The notes: generated from the sequence alone by a model not told the origin. 15,041 nucleotides of DNA from Methanomassiliicoccaceae archaeon (GCA_009778275.1 WRKC01000092.1:1-15041), one strand, 5' to 3'. Positions 1-7,979 are shown, counted from the first letter of the stretch. Made by a program: numbers and translations.

Positions 1-564
1 GATGCGAAAAAAGAAATGGATATCTGCTGCACTTCGTCGAACGTCGTCAGCATCGTGGGTTCTTTCGAGGGAAAGGATGTGCTCCTGGTGCCGGACATGA
101 ATCTTGGCGCCTATGCGGCATCCCAGACGGGCATGAGGGTCCGGCTTTGGAACGGTTTCTGCCCCGTGCACCACGGGATCACTGCCGCTCAGGTAAGGAA
201 CGCCAAACAGAAACATCCTGACGCTTTCGTCATGGCTCATCCCGAATGCAGAGAGGAAGTGCTTGTTCTCGCGGACCACGTGGGGTCCACCGAGTCGATG
301 ATCAAATTTTCAAAAGCTTCTCCGGAACGAAAGTTCATTGTCCTAACAGAGATAGGGATGAAACACCGCTTGGAGAAAGAGAACCCCGGAAAAACATTCA
401 TCTTCTTGGATCATGCCGTCTGCACGACAATGAAGATGGTCTCACCGGAGTCAATCCTCTATTCTTTAGAGAACGGTACCGGCGAGATAGTGCTGAGCGA
501 AGACGTCCTCAAGGGTGCGGAAGGCCCGGTAATGAGGATGATCGGTCAGACGCCAAAGCAGTAA
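1..564 (+). CDS. nadA: Quinolinate synthase NadA, C-terminal part (5' truncated by window)
   Basis: Quinolinate synthase condenses iminoaspartate with dihydroxyacetone phosphate to quinolinate in de novo NAD synthesis, using a [4Fe-4S] cluster in the cytosol. The frame is open from base 1, so the first ATG at 16 is internal and the gene starts upstream. About 187 residues are visible. They match the NadA family closely: ICCTSSN near the left edge, VPDMNLGAY, LWNGFCPVHHGITA, HPDAFVMAHPEC, GSTESMIKF and LTEIGMKHRL, then the C-terminal DHAVCTTMK. Two of the three cluster cysteines are visible: the one in GFCPVH (about residue 54 of this fragment) and the one in HAVCTTM (about 141). The first should lie upstream of the window. 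The protein ends shortly after an AEGPVMRM segment, as expected, so the 3' end is intact. Upstream partners such as nadB or nadC cannot be seen. Confidence 0.95.
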   Translation, partial: DAKKEMDICCTSSNVVSIVGSFEGKDVLLVPDMNLGAYAASQTGMRVRLWNGFCPVHHGITAAQVRNAKQKHPDAFVMAHPECREEVLVLADHVGSTESMIKFSKASPERKFIVLTEIGMKHRLEKENPGKTFIFLDHAVCTTMKMVSPESILYSLENGTGEIVLSEDVLKGAEGPVMRMIGQTPKQ

Positions 565-565
565 A

Positions 566-573
566 GATATAAT
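566..573 (+). promoter_or_regulatory. TATA-like box for trkA-trkH
   Basis: GATATAAT lies just after the nadA stop and about 36-43 nt before the trkA ATG at 609. Archaeal transcription starts about 25 nt downstream of the TATA centre, which would leave a leader of roughly 10 nt. There is no SD-like sequence before the ATG, which agrees with near-leaderless translation. The position is inferred from sequence only. Confidence 0.45.
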
Positions 574-608
574 CTCATGTAGGCGTATGGTCTGATGCGG
601 GCATTGCA

Positions 609-1961
609 ATGAAAGTAATAGTCATCGGGGCCGGTATTGTAGGTTTCACTTCCGCGGAGGCACTTTCAAGGGTTCACGAGGTCCTCATCGTGGAGAAGGA
701 CCTCGAAAAAGCAGAAAACGCGAAAGCGTTACTGAACGCCTCTGTCCTTCATGAGGACGGCAGCAATCCGAAAGTGATAGAGGCTGCCATTAACAGGATC
801 GATGCGGATGTGATCGTCTCAGCGATACCAGATGACGGCAGCAATCTTTTCATTTGTTTCATGGCCAAACGCATAAAACCCTCCATCCGTACGGTGGCCT
901 GCCTGAGGAATCCGGATTTCACCATCAAGACGTCGAAGGAGGGCGTGGAGGGAGTAGATCTCCTGATCTCGCCGGAGCTATTGACAGCAGAGAAGATAGA
1001 GATGCTGGCCATCCTTGAGAATGCGATAACGTACGATCACATTTCCAGCATGAACATCGACCTAGCGACCTTCAGGATCGATGATGGACACAATCTTGTC
1101 GGGAAGGTCGTTTTGGATATCGAACTGCCTCCGGAATGCAATATCATTGCGATAAACCGCGGGAATGACGTAATCCTCAGGAACGAGACCTCGGAGATAC
1201 GGGCGGGGGACAGGATAAGGGTGCTGGGATCCCCCGAATCGATCATAGCCTTCAACAGATTGATAGGCGTCGAAAAGGAGGCCAAGGAATTCGTGATCCT
1301 CGGCGCGAGCGTCGTCGGTGTTGAGACCGCGAAAAGACTCGCCCGGAGCAACAAAAAAAGAATGATAAAGATAATAGAGATGGACGAGACGATGAGCAGG
1401 AATGCGGCTAGGGAGATCGACGATGTCGCCGTGGTGAACGGCAACTTCCTGGACATATCGCTCCTGAAGTCGGAGAGCGTTCAGAGGGCGGATGTCATAA
1501 TAGCCGTTTCTTCAAAGGATGAACGCAACCTGCTTGCATGCATCGCCGGCCTTAGATTCGGCACCAGAAAGATAATCTCAAGATACTCCAACAAAGAATA
1601 CGAAAAGATATTCAGATACACAGGGGTCGAGTCGATAATCGGGTACCACAACGTGATATACAACGAGATAACCAAACACCTGATATTCGACGAGGATGCC
1701 ATCGTTGCCATAGAGGGAGATCAGGAATTCTTCTTCAGTGTGACCGTAGAGAAGCGGTCGGACCTGTTGAAGGGCCGTCTCGGCGACATCAATCTGCCCG
1801 AGGGAGTGAGGATCGCCGCCGTCAAAAGGGAGGAGACGATGATCTACCCCCGCATGGACACCGTTTTCATGGAAGGGGACAAACTGCTCCTTTTCACGCA
1901 TATGGTGGACCCTGTCAAGTTCTCAAAACTTTTCGGGCACAACACGCCTTTGGAGTTCTGA
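609..1961 (+). CDS. trkA: Trk potassium uptake regulatory subunit TrkA
   Basis: This is the cytosolic NAD(H)/nucleotide-binding gating ring of the Trk K+ channel. Its 450 residues contain two tandem RCK modules, the full-length TrkA layout. The first Rossmann (RCK-N) domain starts at residue 2 with GAGIVG (7-12) and has an acidic residue after beta-2 (VEKD, 28-31). The first RCK-C domain covers about 140-220 and includes a typical RAGDRIRVLG segment (198-207). The second RCK-N begins near 228 with LGASVVG (231-237) and has IEMDE (256-260) as its acidic end. The second RCK-C covers about 365-450 and has MEGDKLLLF (421-429). The gene is followed after 2 nt by trkH, which is the channel partner, so the two are almost certainly co-transcribed and translationally coupled. 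Confidence 0.95.
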   Translation: MKVIVIGAGIVGFTSAEALSRVHEVLIVEKDLEKAENAKALLNASVLHEDGSNPKVIEAAINRIDADVIVSAIPDDGSNLFICFMAKRIKPSIRTVACLRNPDFTIKTSKEGVEGVDLLISPELLTAEKIEMLAILENAITYDHISSMNIDLATFRIDDGHNLVGKVVLDIELPPECNIIAINRGNDVILRNETSEIRAGDRIRVLGSPESIIAFNRLIGVEKEAKEFVILGASVVGVETAKRLARSNKKRMIKIIEMDETMSRNAAREIDDVAVVNGNFLDISLLKSESVQRADVIIAVSSKDERNLLACIAGLRFGTRKIISRYSNKEYEKIFRYTGVESIIGYHNVIYNEITKHLIFDEDAIVAIEGDQEFFFSVTVEKRSDLLKGRLGDINLPEGVRIAAVKREETMIYPRMDTVFMEGDKLLLFTHMVDPVKFSKLFGHNTPLEF

Positions 1962-1963
1962 AC

Positions 1964-3490
1964 ATGTTCCGTTCGGCGAAGGCCCGCGTGAAGAACATCG
2001 CCAGATGGGAGAGCAGCTCCGTCAAGATCCTCGGCGTCATCGAGATCATCCTGGGCGTTTCCCTTATCGCACCGGCTGTCACCGCTTTGCTGTATGGGGA
2101 GGACCCATGGATATTCATCTACCCCGTCCCGTTCCTTCTGATATTGGGAACGCTGCAATACTTACTTTTCAGGAACGTGGAAATGATCAAACCCGCCAGC
2201 GGGCTGATGCTTATGTTCGCCGCATGGTGGGTGGTCTTCTTCGTGAGTTCGATACCTTTCTTCCTGTACGGCTTCTCGTTCATCGATTCTCTTTTCGAAA
2301 GTGTCAGCGGATTCACCACCACCGGCCTGTCGGCCATGGGAGAACCCTCCATGACCTACAGCATACTCCTCTGGAGAGCGCTCATTCAATGGGCGGGAGG
2401 TATAGCGGTCGTCATGATCTTCCTGTTCCTGATACCGATGATGGGGATCGGAGGGAAGGCTTTCGTGAACAATGAGCTGGCCGGATCGGAGGCGTACAAC
2501 TTCTCGATGAGGATCAAAAGCGCCGCCAGGAACTTCATTTCGATATATGTCCTCCTGTCGGCGGTGGAGGTCTTCCTTCTGATGATAGGCGGGGTCGGAC
2601 TCTTTGAATCGATCACGATGATGTTCTCCACCATATCGACCGGCGGCTTCATGGCCGGCGGGGGGAACATGGCGGAATATTCCTTTCCGGTACAGGTGAT
2701 CGTGCTTGCTTTTATGTTCCTGGGGGGAACCAACTTCTATCTGCACTACCGCGCCATTAACAAGAGAGAGTTCTCTTCCTACAGAAAGAGCCAAGAGTTT
2801 ATTTGGACTATAGTATGGTTCCTTGCTGCGACAGTGGCGATAATAGCCATATTGCTGATGAATGCGGATGATATCCTTGCGGTCGATCTGCGGGATACCG
2901 TCTGGTACACTTTATTCACTGTGGTATCCTTCGGGACGACCACGGGATACGAGATAGCGGACCAGGCGGCATGGCCGTTGGCGGCCGTAGTAATAATGTG
3001 GCTGGTCATGCTCTTCGGGTCCATGTCCGGCTCAACGTCCGGAGGGATCAAGATTTACAGGCTCTTGATCATAAAATCCTTTGTCAGCAACGGCATATAT
3101 AGGATGTTCCACCCCCGTTCGGTGAGGGATGTCAGGGTGGACGGCCGTTCCATGAGTTCCGATGCCGTCGTTTCCGCCATGGTCGTCGTCCTGATGTTCA
3201 TCATCGCCCTTCTGGTATCGACGATATTCCTGCTGGTATCGGAACCCGGCATTGATATATCGGAGTCCTTGGGGCTGTCCATATCCGCGATCAGCAATGT
3301 CGGTATAGAGACCGGCGGTGTCGCCGTCCCCGAACTGAGCGGCATATCAAAGGTGTTCCTTTCCTTCATGATGTGGGTCGGCCGTCTTGAGGTGGTGATA
3401 GCGCTTCTGCTTTTCACAAGAACATTCTGGAGGGACCTTATCCCCGATGTGAGGATGAGCATGCGTTCCCCGAAGAAGGGAAGGACCTGA
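1964..3490 (+). CDS. trkH: Trk potassium channel-transporter subunit TrkH
   Basis: This is the membrane K+-permeating subunit of the Trk system. It has 508 residues, normal for TrkH/TrkG, and is strongly hydrophobic. The four filter-like pore loops of the family are visible: SGFTTTGLS (115-123), STISTGGF (222-229), SFGTTTGYE (322-330) and SNVGIETGG (444-452). Other family signatures are QWAGGIAVVM (142-151), the glycine/serine stretch SMSGSTSGGIKIYR (353-366) that follows the third pore loop, and WVGRLEVV (471-478) near the C-terminus. An internal basic stretch around 383-395 probably lies on the cytosolic face. The start ATG follows the trkA stop by 2 nt, with GGAG about 10 nt upstream inside trkA. 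The stop codon abuts the stop of the convergent gene at 3491. Confidence 0.95.
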   Translation: MFRSAKARVKNIARWESSSVKILGVIEIILGVSLIAPAVTALLYGEDPWIFIYPVPFLLILGTLQYLLFRNVEMIKPASGLMLMFAAWWVVFFVSSIPFFLYGFSFIDSLFESVSGFTTTGLSAMGEPSMTYSILLWRALIQWAGGIAVVMIFLFLIPMMGIGGKAFVNNELAGSEAYNFSMRIKSAARNFISIYVLLSAVEVFLLMIGGVGLFESITMMFSTISTGGFMAGGGNMAEYSFPVQVIVLAFMFLGGTNFYLHYRAINKREFSSYRKSQEFIWTIVWFLAATVAIIAILLMNADDILAVDLRDTVWYTLFTVVSFGTTTGYEIADQAAWPLAAVVIMWLVMLFGSMSGSTSGGIKIYRLLIIKSFVSNGIYRMFHPRSVRDVRVDGRSMSSDAVVSAMVVVLMFIIALLVSTIFLLVSEPGIDISESLGLSISAISNVGIETGGVAVPELSGISKVFLSFMMWVGRLEVVIALLLFTRTFWRDLIPDVRMSMRSPKKGRT

Positions 3491-4330
3491 TCACTTTGCG
3501 ATCCTGCACATATCCAGTATCCTGACGACCGCCGGATTCCCCGGTTCCTTCTCATTGATCGCGCCGGCGACGATCTTCGCTTCCTTGAGTTTCCCTTTTT
3601 CGACGAGACAGTAGGCGAGTATCTCCATCGCCATGGTGTTGTCGGGGTCCCCTTTGATAGCCTTGGAAGCGCATGCGCCCGCGCTTGTCGTCTTTCCCTC
3701 CGTCCACAGAAAATAAGCGGCAAGGGCATCCGCATCCGGCGACGATCTGTTCTTTTTTAGATTATCCTTCACGAATCTTTCCGCTTCCTTGGACCTTCCC
3801 GCAGCGGACAATGCGGCGCAGTAACACCTCTGCACTCCCGGATCGTTCGGCGCTTCTTCGAGAAGACTTTTTGCCAGCTCGGCGGCGCGGGTGTGTTCCT
3901 TGTTGGCCGATACTGACCCGACCATTATTATCTCGTCCTCCAGCGACGGTTCGGACAGCTGTCCGTATGATACGATGGCCTCGGCGTACTTCCTTTGGTC
4001 GAAGTACGCACGCATCCTTTCTCTGATGACCTCCGCATTCTCTGCGGCGTCGGAAAGCACCTTCTCCGCCTCGGCGGGGAAACCTATCCCGCGGAGGCCT
4101 TTTGCCGCCTCGAGCCTGTCCCTGTCTTTGACCTTTCCGGGGATGGATTCTGCGATCCTCTCCGCACCCTTCTCGTCCTCGATGACCTTCAGAAGCGAAG
4201 CGCAGGTCAGCTGCGTGAAGGCGTCGTCCGAGAAATAGTCCGCCAGTGCCATGATCTGCTCGGATGCCAGGCGGGTGTTACCCGCCTTTATGCTGGACTG
4301 TATCTCTTTCAGTACTTTCTCTTTGTCCAT
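3491..4330 (-). CDS. TPR-like helical repeat protein, function unknown
   Basis: This 279-residue soluble protein is built of amphipathic helix pairs typical of tetratricopeptide-like repeats. The repeat character is clearest in the C-terminal half: a repeat around 147-180 (ELAKSLLEEAPNDPGVQR), one around 181-228 and one around 233-266 (LAYCLVEKGKLKEAK), each with the Ala/Gly small-residue spacing and a proline at the end of helix B. The N-terminal half (about 1-125) looks like more diverged repeats. There is no signal peptide, membrane segment or catalytic motif, so it probably serves as a protein-interaction scaffold, but the partner is unknown. It is transcribed against trkH with directly adjacent stop codons and diverges from the PARIS-like pair. 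An alternative is a SEL1/HEAT-like fold, but the spacing fits TPR best. Confidence 0.8.
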   Translation of the reverse strand: MDKEKVLKEIQSSIKAGNTRLASEQIMALADYFSDDAFTQLTCASLLKVIEDEKGAERIAESIPGKVKDRDRLEAAKGLRGIGFPAEAEKVLSDAAENAEVIRERMRAYFDQRKYAEAIVSYGQLSEPSLEDEIIMVGSVSANKEHTRAAELAKSLLEEAPNDPGVQRCYCAALSAAGRSKEAERFVKDNLKKNRSSPDADALAAYFLWTEGKTTSAGACASKAIKGDPDNTMAMEILAYCLVEKGKLKEAKIVAGAINEKEPGNPAVVRILDMCRIAK

Positions 4331-4387
4331 CTGCGCTTATATCTCTTTCATGAAGATAAAGATTAAGTGCCTCTTCCGGGAAAAAAG

Positions 4388-4486
4388 ATGAAGTTCGTAT
4401 CATTCAGGGATCCCGGCGTGCCGTACGATACGCTCTGGACCGATGTTGATGGGTTCATATTAATACATTCAAGCCGATTAAGGTAG
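4388..4486 (+). CDS. Possible 32-codon small ORF or gene remnant ahead of the PARIS-like operon
   Basis: A short open frame begins MKFVSFRDPGVPYDTLW and ends at TAG 4484-4486, 7 nt before the ATPase start. A TATA-like GATTAAG lies about 25 nt upstream of its ATG, compatible with a leaderless mRNA, and there is no SD. I do not recognise the product. It could be a real small protein, the truncated head of a gene lost next to the defence pair, or a chance ORF. The amino-acid make-up is protein-like, but the length alone is not evidence. The promoter of the next gene lies inside its 3' end. Confidence 0.3.
   Translation: MKFVSFRDPGVPYDTLWTDVDGFILIHSSRLR
4455..4465 (+). promoter_or_regulatory. 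TATA-like box for the PARIS-like ATPase-Toprim pair
   Basis: TCATATTAATA is centred about 34 nt before the ATG at 4494. Transcription would start about 4485-4490, giving a nearly leaderless mRNA. A weak SD-like AGGTAGGA occurs at 4481-4488. The assignment rests on spacing and AT-richness only. Confidence 0.45.
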
Positions 4487-4493
4487 GATAAAA

Positions 4494-5537
4494 ATGATGC
4501 TCAAAGGGTTCTCCGTATATGGCCTGTTCGGCGAATACGATTATGACGTCGTTCTAAGCGGCGGCTATATCACATTCATCCATTCCCTTAACGGATACGG
4601 CAAATCCACCCTTATGGGGCTCGTCTCCGATATCCTCAGCGGGAACTTGGATCAGGTGAAGAACGTCAATTTCAAAAGGATGGACCTGAGATTCAGCGAT
4701 AACACCGTGCTCATCTTGGAGAATGAAGAGGGAACCCTTTTTATACAGATGCAGAAGAACGAGCTTGAGGAGGAGATATCCGTCGAGGAACTCAGGAACA
4801 TCCTGGATGTTCTTTACATCCCCCCTGACAGATCCGTTGTCTCCTGCGGAGACACCCTCAGGCTGGCGCTGGACGTTTACATGGAAAGGCTGACAGACAG
4901 ACTGAAGAACGCGATGGAGAACGACCGTCTCGTGAGCGTCCCAGAATCTGGCAGAAAGGAGTGCACGGATGCGGAGCTTGAATTCTGGAGCAAGGACCTC
5001 AAGGCGAAACTGGACTTTATCAAACGCGCCGGCATTGAGCCGAGTATGCCCGGGGGATACAGATTCCCTCCGTCGAGATTCGAGATCATGAGATACAGGA
5101 AGGATTACGAAGACCTCGCTTTCTCCGTGGAAGAGTATGTGAAAAGGAACTACGATCTCTCCGAATCAGCAATCGTCTATCTGGATATAGTGAATGACTT
5201 TCTGGTGAACAAGAATGTCTTCATCAACGAAAGCAATATCCTGAGCGTCAGAATGGATAACGGCGCGGCCCTCCCGCTCGATAAGCTGTCCTCCGGGGAG
5301 AAGCAGATACTGGTGATATTCTACCTCCTTTTGTTCGAAGCAAAGAACGGATCGCTGGTCATAATCGACGAACCTGAGATATCCCTCCATGTCGGATGGC
5401 AGCAGATTATGGGAAAAACATTCTCGGACATAGCGAGGCTGCGCGGCATGCATGTGATCATTGCGACCCATTCCCCCCAGATCATACACGATAATTGGGA
5501 CCTCACCGTCGAACTCAAGGTGGGAAATGATAGGTAA
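4494..5537 (+). CDS. PARIS-like AriA: AAA/ABC-type ATPase of a defence pair
   Basis: This 347-residue ATPase belongs to the RecF/OLD-like AAA_15/AAA_21 group. The N-terminal beta strands lead to a P-loop, SLNGYGKSTL (31-40, Lys37), in which the usual first glycine of GxxGxGK is replaced. The C-terminal half carries the ABC-type signature LSSGEKQ (265-271), the Walker B LVIIDEPEISLH (288-299; Asp292, catalytic Glu293) and the H-loop motif IIATHSPQI (322-330; His326). The middle (about 120-230) is charged and helical and probably forms the insertion that shapes the assembly. The next gene, overlapping by 11 nt, encodes a DUF4435 Toprim-like protein. That ATPase-DUF4435 order is the hallmark of PARIS, where AriA assembles, holds AriB, and releases it when a phage anti-defence protein is sensed. 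Family membership is a strong inference from motifs and pairing. The trigger here is unknown. It could instead belong to another OLD-like two-gene system. Confidence 0.8.
   Translation: MMLKGFSVYGLFGEYDYDVVLSGGYITFIHSLNGYGKSTLMGLVSDILSGNLDQVKNVNFKRMDLRFSDNTVLILENEEGTLFIQMQKNELEEEISVEELRNILDVLYIPPDRSVVSCGDTLRLALDVYMERLTDRLKNAMENDRLVSVPESGRKECTDAELEFWSKDLKAKLDFIKRAGIEPSMPGGYRFPPSRFEIMRYRKDYEDLAFSVEEYVKRNYDLSESAIVYLDIVNDFLVNKNVFINESNILSVRMDNGAALPLDKLSSGEKQILVIFYLLLFEAKNGSLVIIDEPEISLHVGWQQIMGKTFSDIARLRGMHVIIATHSPQIIHDNWDLTVELKVGNDR
5517..5525 (+). promoter_or_regulatory. Shine-Dalgarno deciding the AriB-like start
   Basis: AAGGTGGGA lies inside the end of the ATPase gene, immediately before the ATG at 5527. 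It supports that start over the upstream in-frame ATG at 5461, which would add 22 residues encoded within the ATPase H-loop region and has no SD. Confidence 0.6.
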
Positions 5538-6384
5538 TCTGACATCGTCGGATATCGCCAACACCATATCCATGCTGAGGTCCTACCATAAAGGGCCCAT
5601 CATCGTGGTCGAGGGCGTGACCGACAGCAGGCTCTTCGGCAAATTCGTAGACAAGGATGAGGTGAAGATAGTCTCCGCCTTTTCCAAAGAGAACGTCAGA
5701 TGGTCCGTGGCCGAGGTTTGGGGGCGAAGGAACGACAAGAGAACGATCGGCATCATCGATGCGGATATCGACAGATTGTACGGCAAGACCTACAACCCGC
5801 CAATATTCCTTTCTGACAAAAGAGATCTGGAAACGATGATAATGAGCACTAGGGCGATGGACGATGTCCTCGTTGAGTACTCCGACCCTGAACTCCTTGA
5901 GGATTTTGAAAAGAGATACGGAAAGGTCGGGGATGTGGTGGCCAGGTCCTCGTATCCCGTGGGGCTCCTCATGTTCATATCCGCAAGAGATAAGATGGGC
6001 CTGAGTTTCAAGAACATCGATCATACCGCTTTCATCAACAAGAATACCCTCGCCATCGACGTGAGGAAGATGATTGAGGAGGTATTCTCCCAATCGCTGA
6101 ACAAAGGGATAGGCAAGAAAGAACTTGCAGATATGATAGCAGAAGAGGAAGAGGTCCTCGACGACCCGTGGATAGCGGCAAGGGGGCACGATGCCGTATG
6201 TGTGCTTGCCATAGGTCTGTCGGAGGCGTTCGGCTCATACAACAGCAAGGGCCTCAACGGCGGCCAGGTTAGCGGAGCGCTGCGGCTGGCATTCGGTCTT
6301 GAATACTTCAAAGGCACCGATCTTTACAGAGATACGCTTAAGTGGTCGCAGAAGAACAATTTTGTTCTGTGGATCACTCAATGA
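5527..6384 (+). CDS. PARIS-like AriB: DUF4435 Toprim-like effector nuclease
   Basis: This is a 285-residue DUF4435 protein. The N-terminus has the Toprim pattern: IIVVEGVTDSRLF (25-37) with the metal-binding Glu29, then GIIDADIDR (75-83) with Asp78 and Asp80 (and Asp82) as the DxD motif. A conserved family segment FLSDKRDLETMIM (about 93-105 of the chain) follows. The C-terminal part is helical and lacks other known motifs. In Escherichia coli PARIS the equivalent AriB is about the same size, has its essential Toprim Glu near residue 26, and once activated cleaves tRNA and stops growth. By analogy this is the toxic effector held by the upstream ATPase; the 11-nt overlap suggests coupled synthesis. 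The substrate here is not known. It ends in an 11-bp convergent overlap with xseB. The chain has all acidic residues expected for activity. Confidence 0.8.
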   Translation: MIGNLTSSDIANTISMLRSYHKGPIIVVEGVTDSRLFGKFVDKDEVKIVSAFSKENVRWSVAEVWGRRNDKRTIGIIDADIDRLYGKTYNPPIFLSDKRDLETMIMSTRAMDDVLVEYSDPELLEDFEKRYGKVGDVVARSSYPVGLLMFISARDKMGLSFKNIDHTAFINKNTLAIDVRKMIEEVFSQSLNKGIGKKELADMIAEEEEVLDDPWIAARGHDAVCVLAIGLSEAFGSYNSKGLNGGQVSGALRLAFGLEYFKGTDLYRDTLKWSQKNNFVLWITQ

Positions 6385-6601
6385 CGAAGTCCTCTTTTTT
6401 GATGCCTTCGGATGTCTCTATCATCTTCTGGACCTTACGGTCGCATTCATCCAAGATCTTTTTGCATCTGTCCCTCAGCAGGATCGCTTTTTCGTATATC
6501 TCCAATGCCTTGTCCAATTCCAGATTGCCGTTCTCCAGTTCGTTCACGAGCTGCTCCAGCATTTTCAGGCTTTCTTCGAATGTCATTTCTTCTGCGTTCA
6601 T
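6374..6601 (-). CDS. xseB: Exonuclease VII small subunit XseB
   Basis: XseB is the small helical subunit of exonuclease VII, binding along the XseA coiled coil in several copies to make the active ssDNA exonuclease. The 75 residues show the family pattern: MTFEESLKMLEQLVNELENG (6-25), then GNLELDKALEIYEKAILLRDRC, a single helical hairpin. Length is normal (about 80 in E. coli). Its ATG overlaps the xseA stop by 4 nt (ATGA), so it is translated with xseA. The C-terminal codons overlap the convergent AriB-like gene by 11 bp. Confidence 0.93.
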   Translation of the reverse strand: MNAEEMTFEESLKMLEQLVNELENGNLELDKALEIYEKAILLRDRCKKILDECDRKVQKMIETSEGIKKEDFVIE

Positions 6602-7863
6602 TGTTTCATCTCCACTTTCTTTACCTCTGCCTCTGCCTTTCCGTCCTTCATCCTTATGCTGATGCCGGCGCCCGCCTTCATCTGCCCCGCGCTCGTAAGC
6701 GTCCTTCCGCTCTCGTCGGTGATCAGAGAATAGCCTCTGTCCAACACTTTCACCGGGTTTATGCTTTCAAGTCTCTCAGAATACCTCTGAAGATCCTTTC
6801 TGCCGTTCTCGAGCTTTCTCCTGACTATCGCATCCATGCTCGAATCCGGTCTGATGAATCTTCTGCGCATCACGCCCACTCTTTCCTTCAGTGCGGAATT
6901 CATCCTGGAATGCAATTCGTCCAGCCTCATCGAGTGCAACGATATCCTCTGCTCCGCGCGTTTCGGAGAGAGTTTGGAATCCACTATCTTAAAGCGGTAG
7001 TGCATCCTGTCCAATGTTCTTGACAAGGCCTTGTTCACCCTTATCATATCGGTCTCAAGATGCTTTTTCACTTCTTTGCGGTCCCTTAGCGCAAGCTCCG
7101 CAGCCCCGGTGGGGGTGGGGGCCCTTACGTCCGCCGCGAGATCCGCTATGGTGAAATCCGTTTCGTGCCCGACAGCGGATATCACCGGTGCCTCGGATGC
7201 TACGATCGCTCTCGCAACGATCTCTTCGTTGAAGGCCCAAAGGTCCTCTATCGACCCTCCTCCCCTTCCCACTATGAGGACATCCACTTTCTCCTTGTTG
7301 AGAGCTTTTATGCCCTTTACTATCGACTCGGCCGCGCCATCCCCCTGTACCTGCGCCGGGTAAAGAAGGATGTCCGCAGGGAACAGCCTGCGGGTCGTTG
7401 TGATTATATCATGTATCACCGCACCCGTTGGGGATGTCACCACTCCTATCACCTTCGGGTATTGCGGGAGAGGTCTTTTCCTTGAGATCTCAAAGATGCC
7501 TTCCGCTTCGAGTTTCTTCTTCAGCGCTTCGTAGGCCAGGTAAAGGTCGCCCACGCCGGACCGCTGCATCGTCTCCACGACGAACTGGTACGACCCTCTT
7601 TCCACATACAGGTCGACCCTTCCGAAAGCCGTCACCTTCATGTTCTCCTGTGGTTCGAAGTCTATCCTCGACCTAGACTGCCTGAACATCACACCTCTGA
7701 TCTCGCTTGTGCTGTCCTTCAGCGTGAAATAATAATGTCCCGAGGTATACTTTTTGACGTTTGAGAGCTCCCCCGTGACCCAGATGTCGTTTATCGATTT
7801 CGATTCCGATAGGATGGACCTCACTCTCGTGTTCAGTTGGGTCACCGTTATCGTCTCTGCCAT
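6598..7863 (-). CDS. xseA: Exonuclease VII large subunit XseA
   Basis: This is the catalytic subunit of exonuclease VII, a metal-independent nuclease that degrades ssDNA from both ends into oligonucleotides. I use the second ATG (7863; 421 residues) because GGAGGAT lies 3 nt before it, whereas the ATG at 7875 overlaps that SD. The layout is complete: an N-terminal OB-fold (about 5-100, with VTGELSNVKKYTSGHYYFTLKD), the catalytic domain, a long coiled coil (about 260-365) and a C-terminal segment (NPVKVLDRGYSLI, 369-381). Active-site residues match those of E. coli: Asp152 (HDIITTTRR), Arg200 (VGRGGGSIED), His233 and Asp236 (VGHETDFTIADL). Exonuclease VII is typically bacterial. It also occurs in some Thermoplasmatota, probably by transfer from bacteria. 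The upstream region is the tandem repeat unit at 7918-8265, which seems to hold its promoter. Confidence 0.95.
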   Translation of the reverse strand: MAETITVTQLNTRVRSILSESKSINDIWVTGELSNVKKYTSGHYYFTLKDSTSEIRGVMFRQSRSRIDFEPQENMKVTAFGRVDLYVERGSYQFVVETMQRSGVGDLYLAYEALKKKLEAEGIFEISRKRPLPQYPKVIGVVTSPTGAVIHDIITTTRRLFPADILLYPAQVQGDGAAESIVKGIKALNKEKVDVLIVGRGGGSIEDLWAFNEEIVARAIVASEAPVISAVGHETDFTIADLAADVRAPTPTGAAELALRDRKEVKKHLETDMIRVNKALSRTLDRMHYRFKIVDSKLSPKRAEQRISLHSMRLDELHSRMNSALKERVGVMRRRFIRPDSSMDAIVRRKLENGRKDLQRYSERLESINPVKVLDRGYSLITDESGRTLTSAGQMKAGAGISIRMKDGKAEAEVKKVEMKQ

Positions 7864-7936
7864 GTTATCCTCCATATGTGTTTGCTTTAATCTATTTGCC
7901 GTTCTCTCTTTTTTTCGCTTTTTTGATAAGATAATT

Positions 7937-7944
7937 GTTTATAC
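7937..7944 (-). promoter_or_regulatory. TATA-like box, probable xseAB promoter in the end of the repeat unit
   Basis: On the minus strand the sequence reads GTATAAAC. A start about 25 nt downstream would give a 5' leader of about 50 nt ending in the GGAGGAT SD of xseA. The corresponding site in the second repeat copy (8309-8316) is ATATATAC. The site is near-palindromic, so it might also work on the plus strand; both uses are inference. Confidence 0.4.
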
Positions 7945-7979
7945 GCTGTAACTCATTTCCTTATCCGGAGATGGTATGA

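Noticed and set aside
2162..2794. 210-codon minus-strand ORF opposite trkH
   Set aside because: It is a shadow of a well-conserved TrkH with all four pore loops.
5461..5526. Earlier start for the AriB-like protein
   Set aside because: It would add 22 Pro/Arg/Ser-rich residues encoded over the ATPase H-loop region, and the SD at 5517-5525 points to 5527.
7909..7924. T-rich run as a plus-strand terminator
   Set aside because: No plus-strand gene lies upstream to be terminated; it falls in the xseA leader/promoter region. It would only matter if an antisense transcript ran through it.
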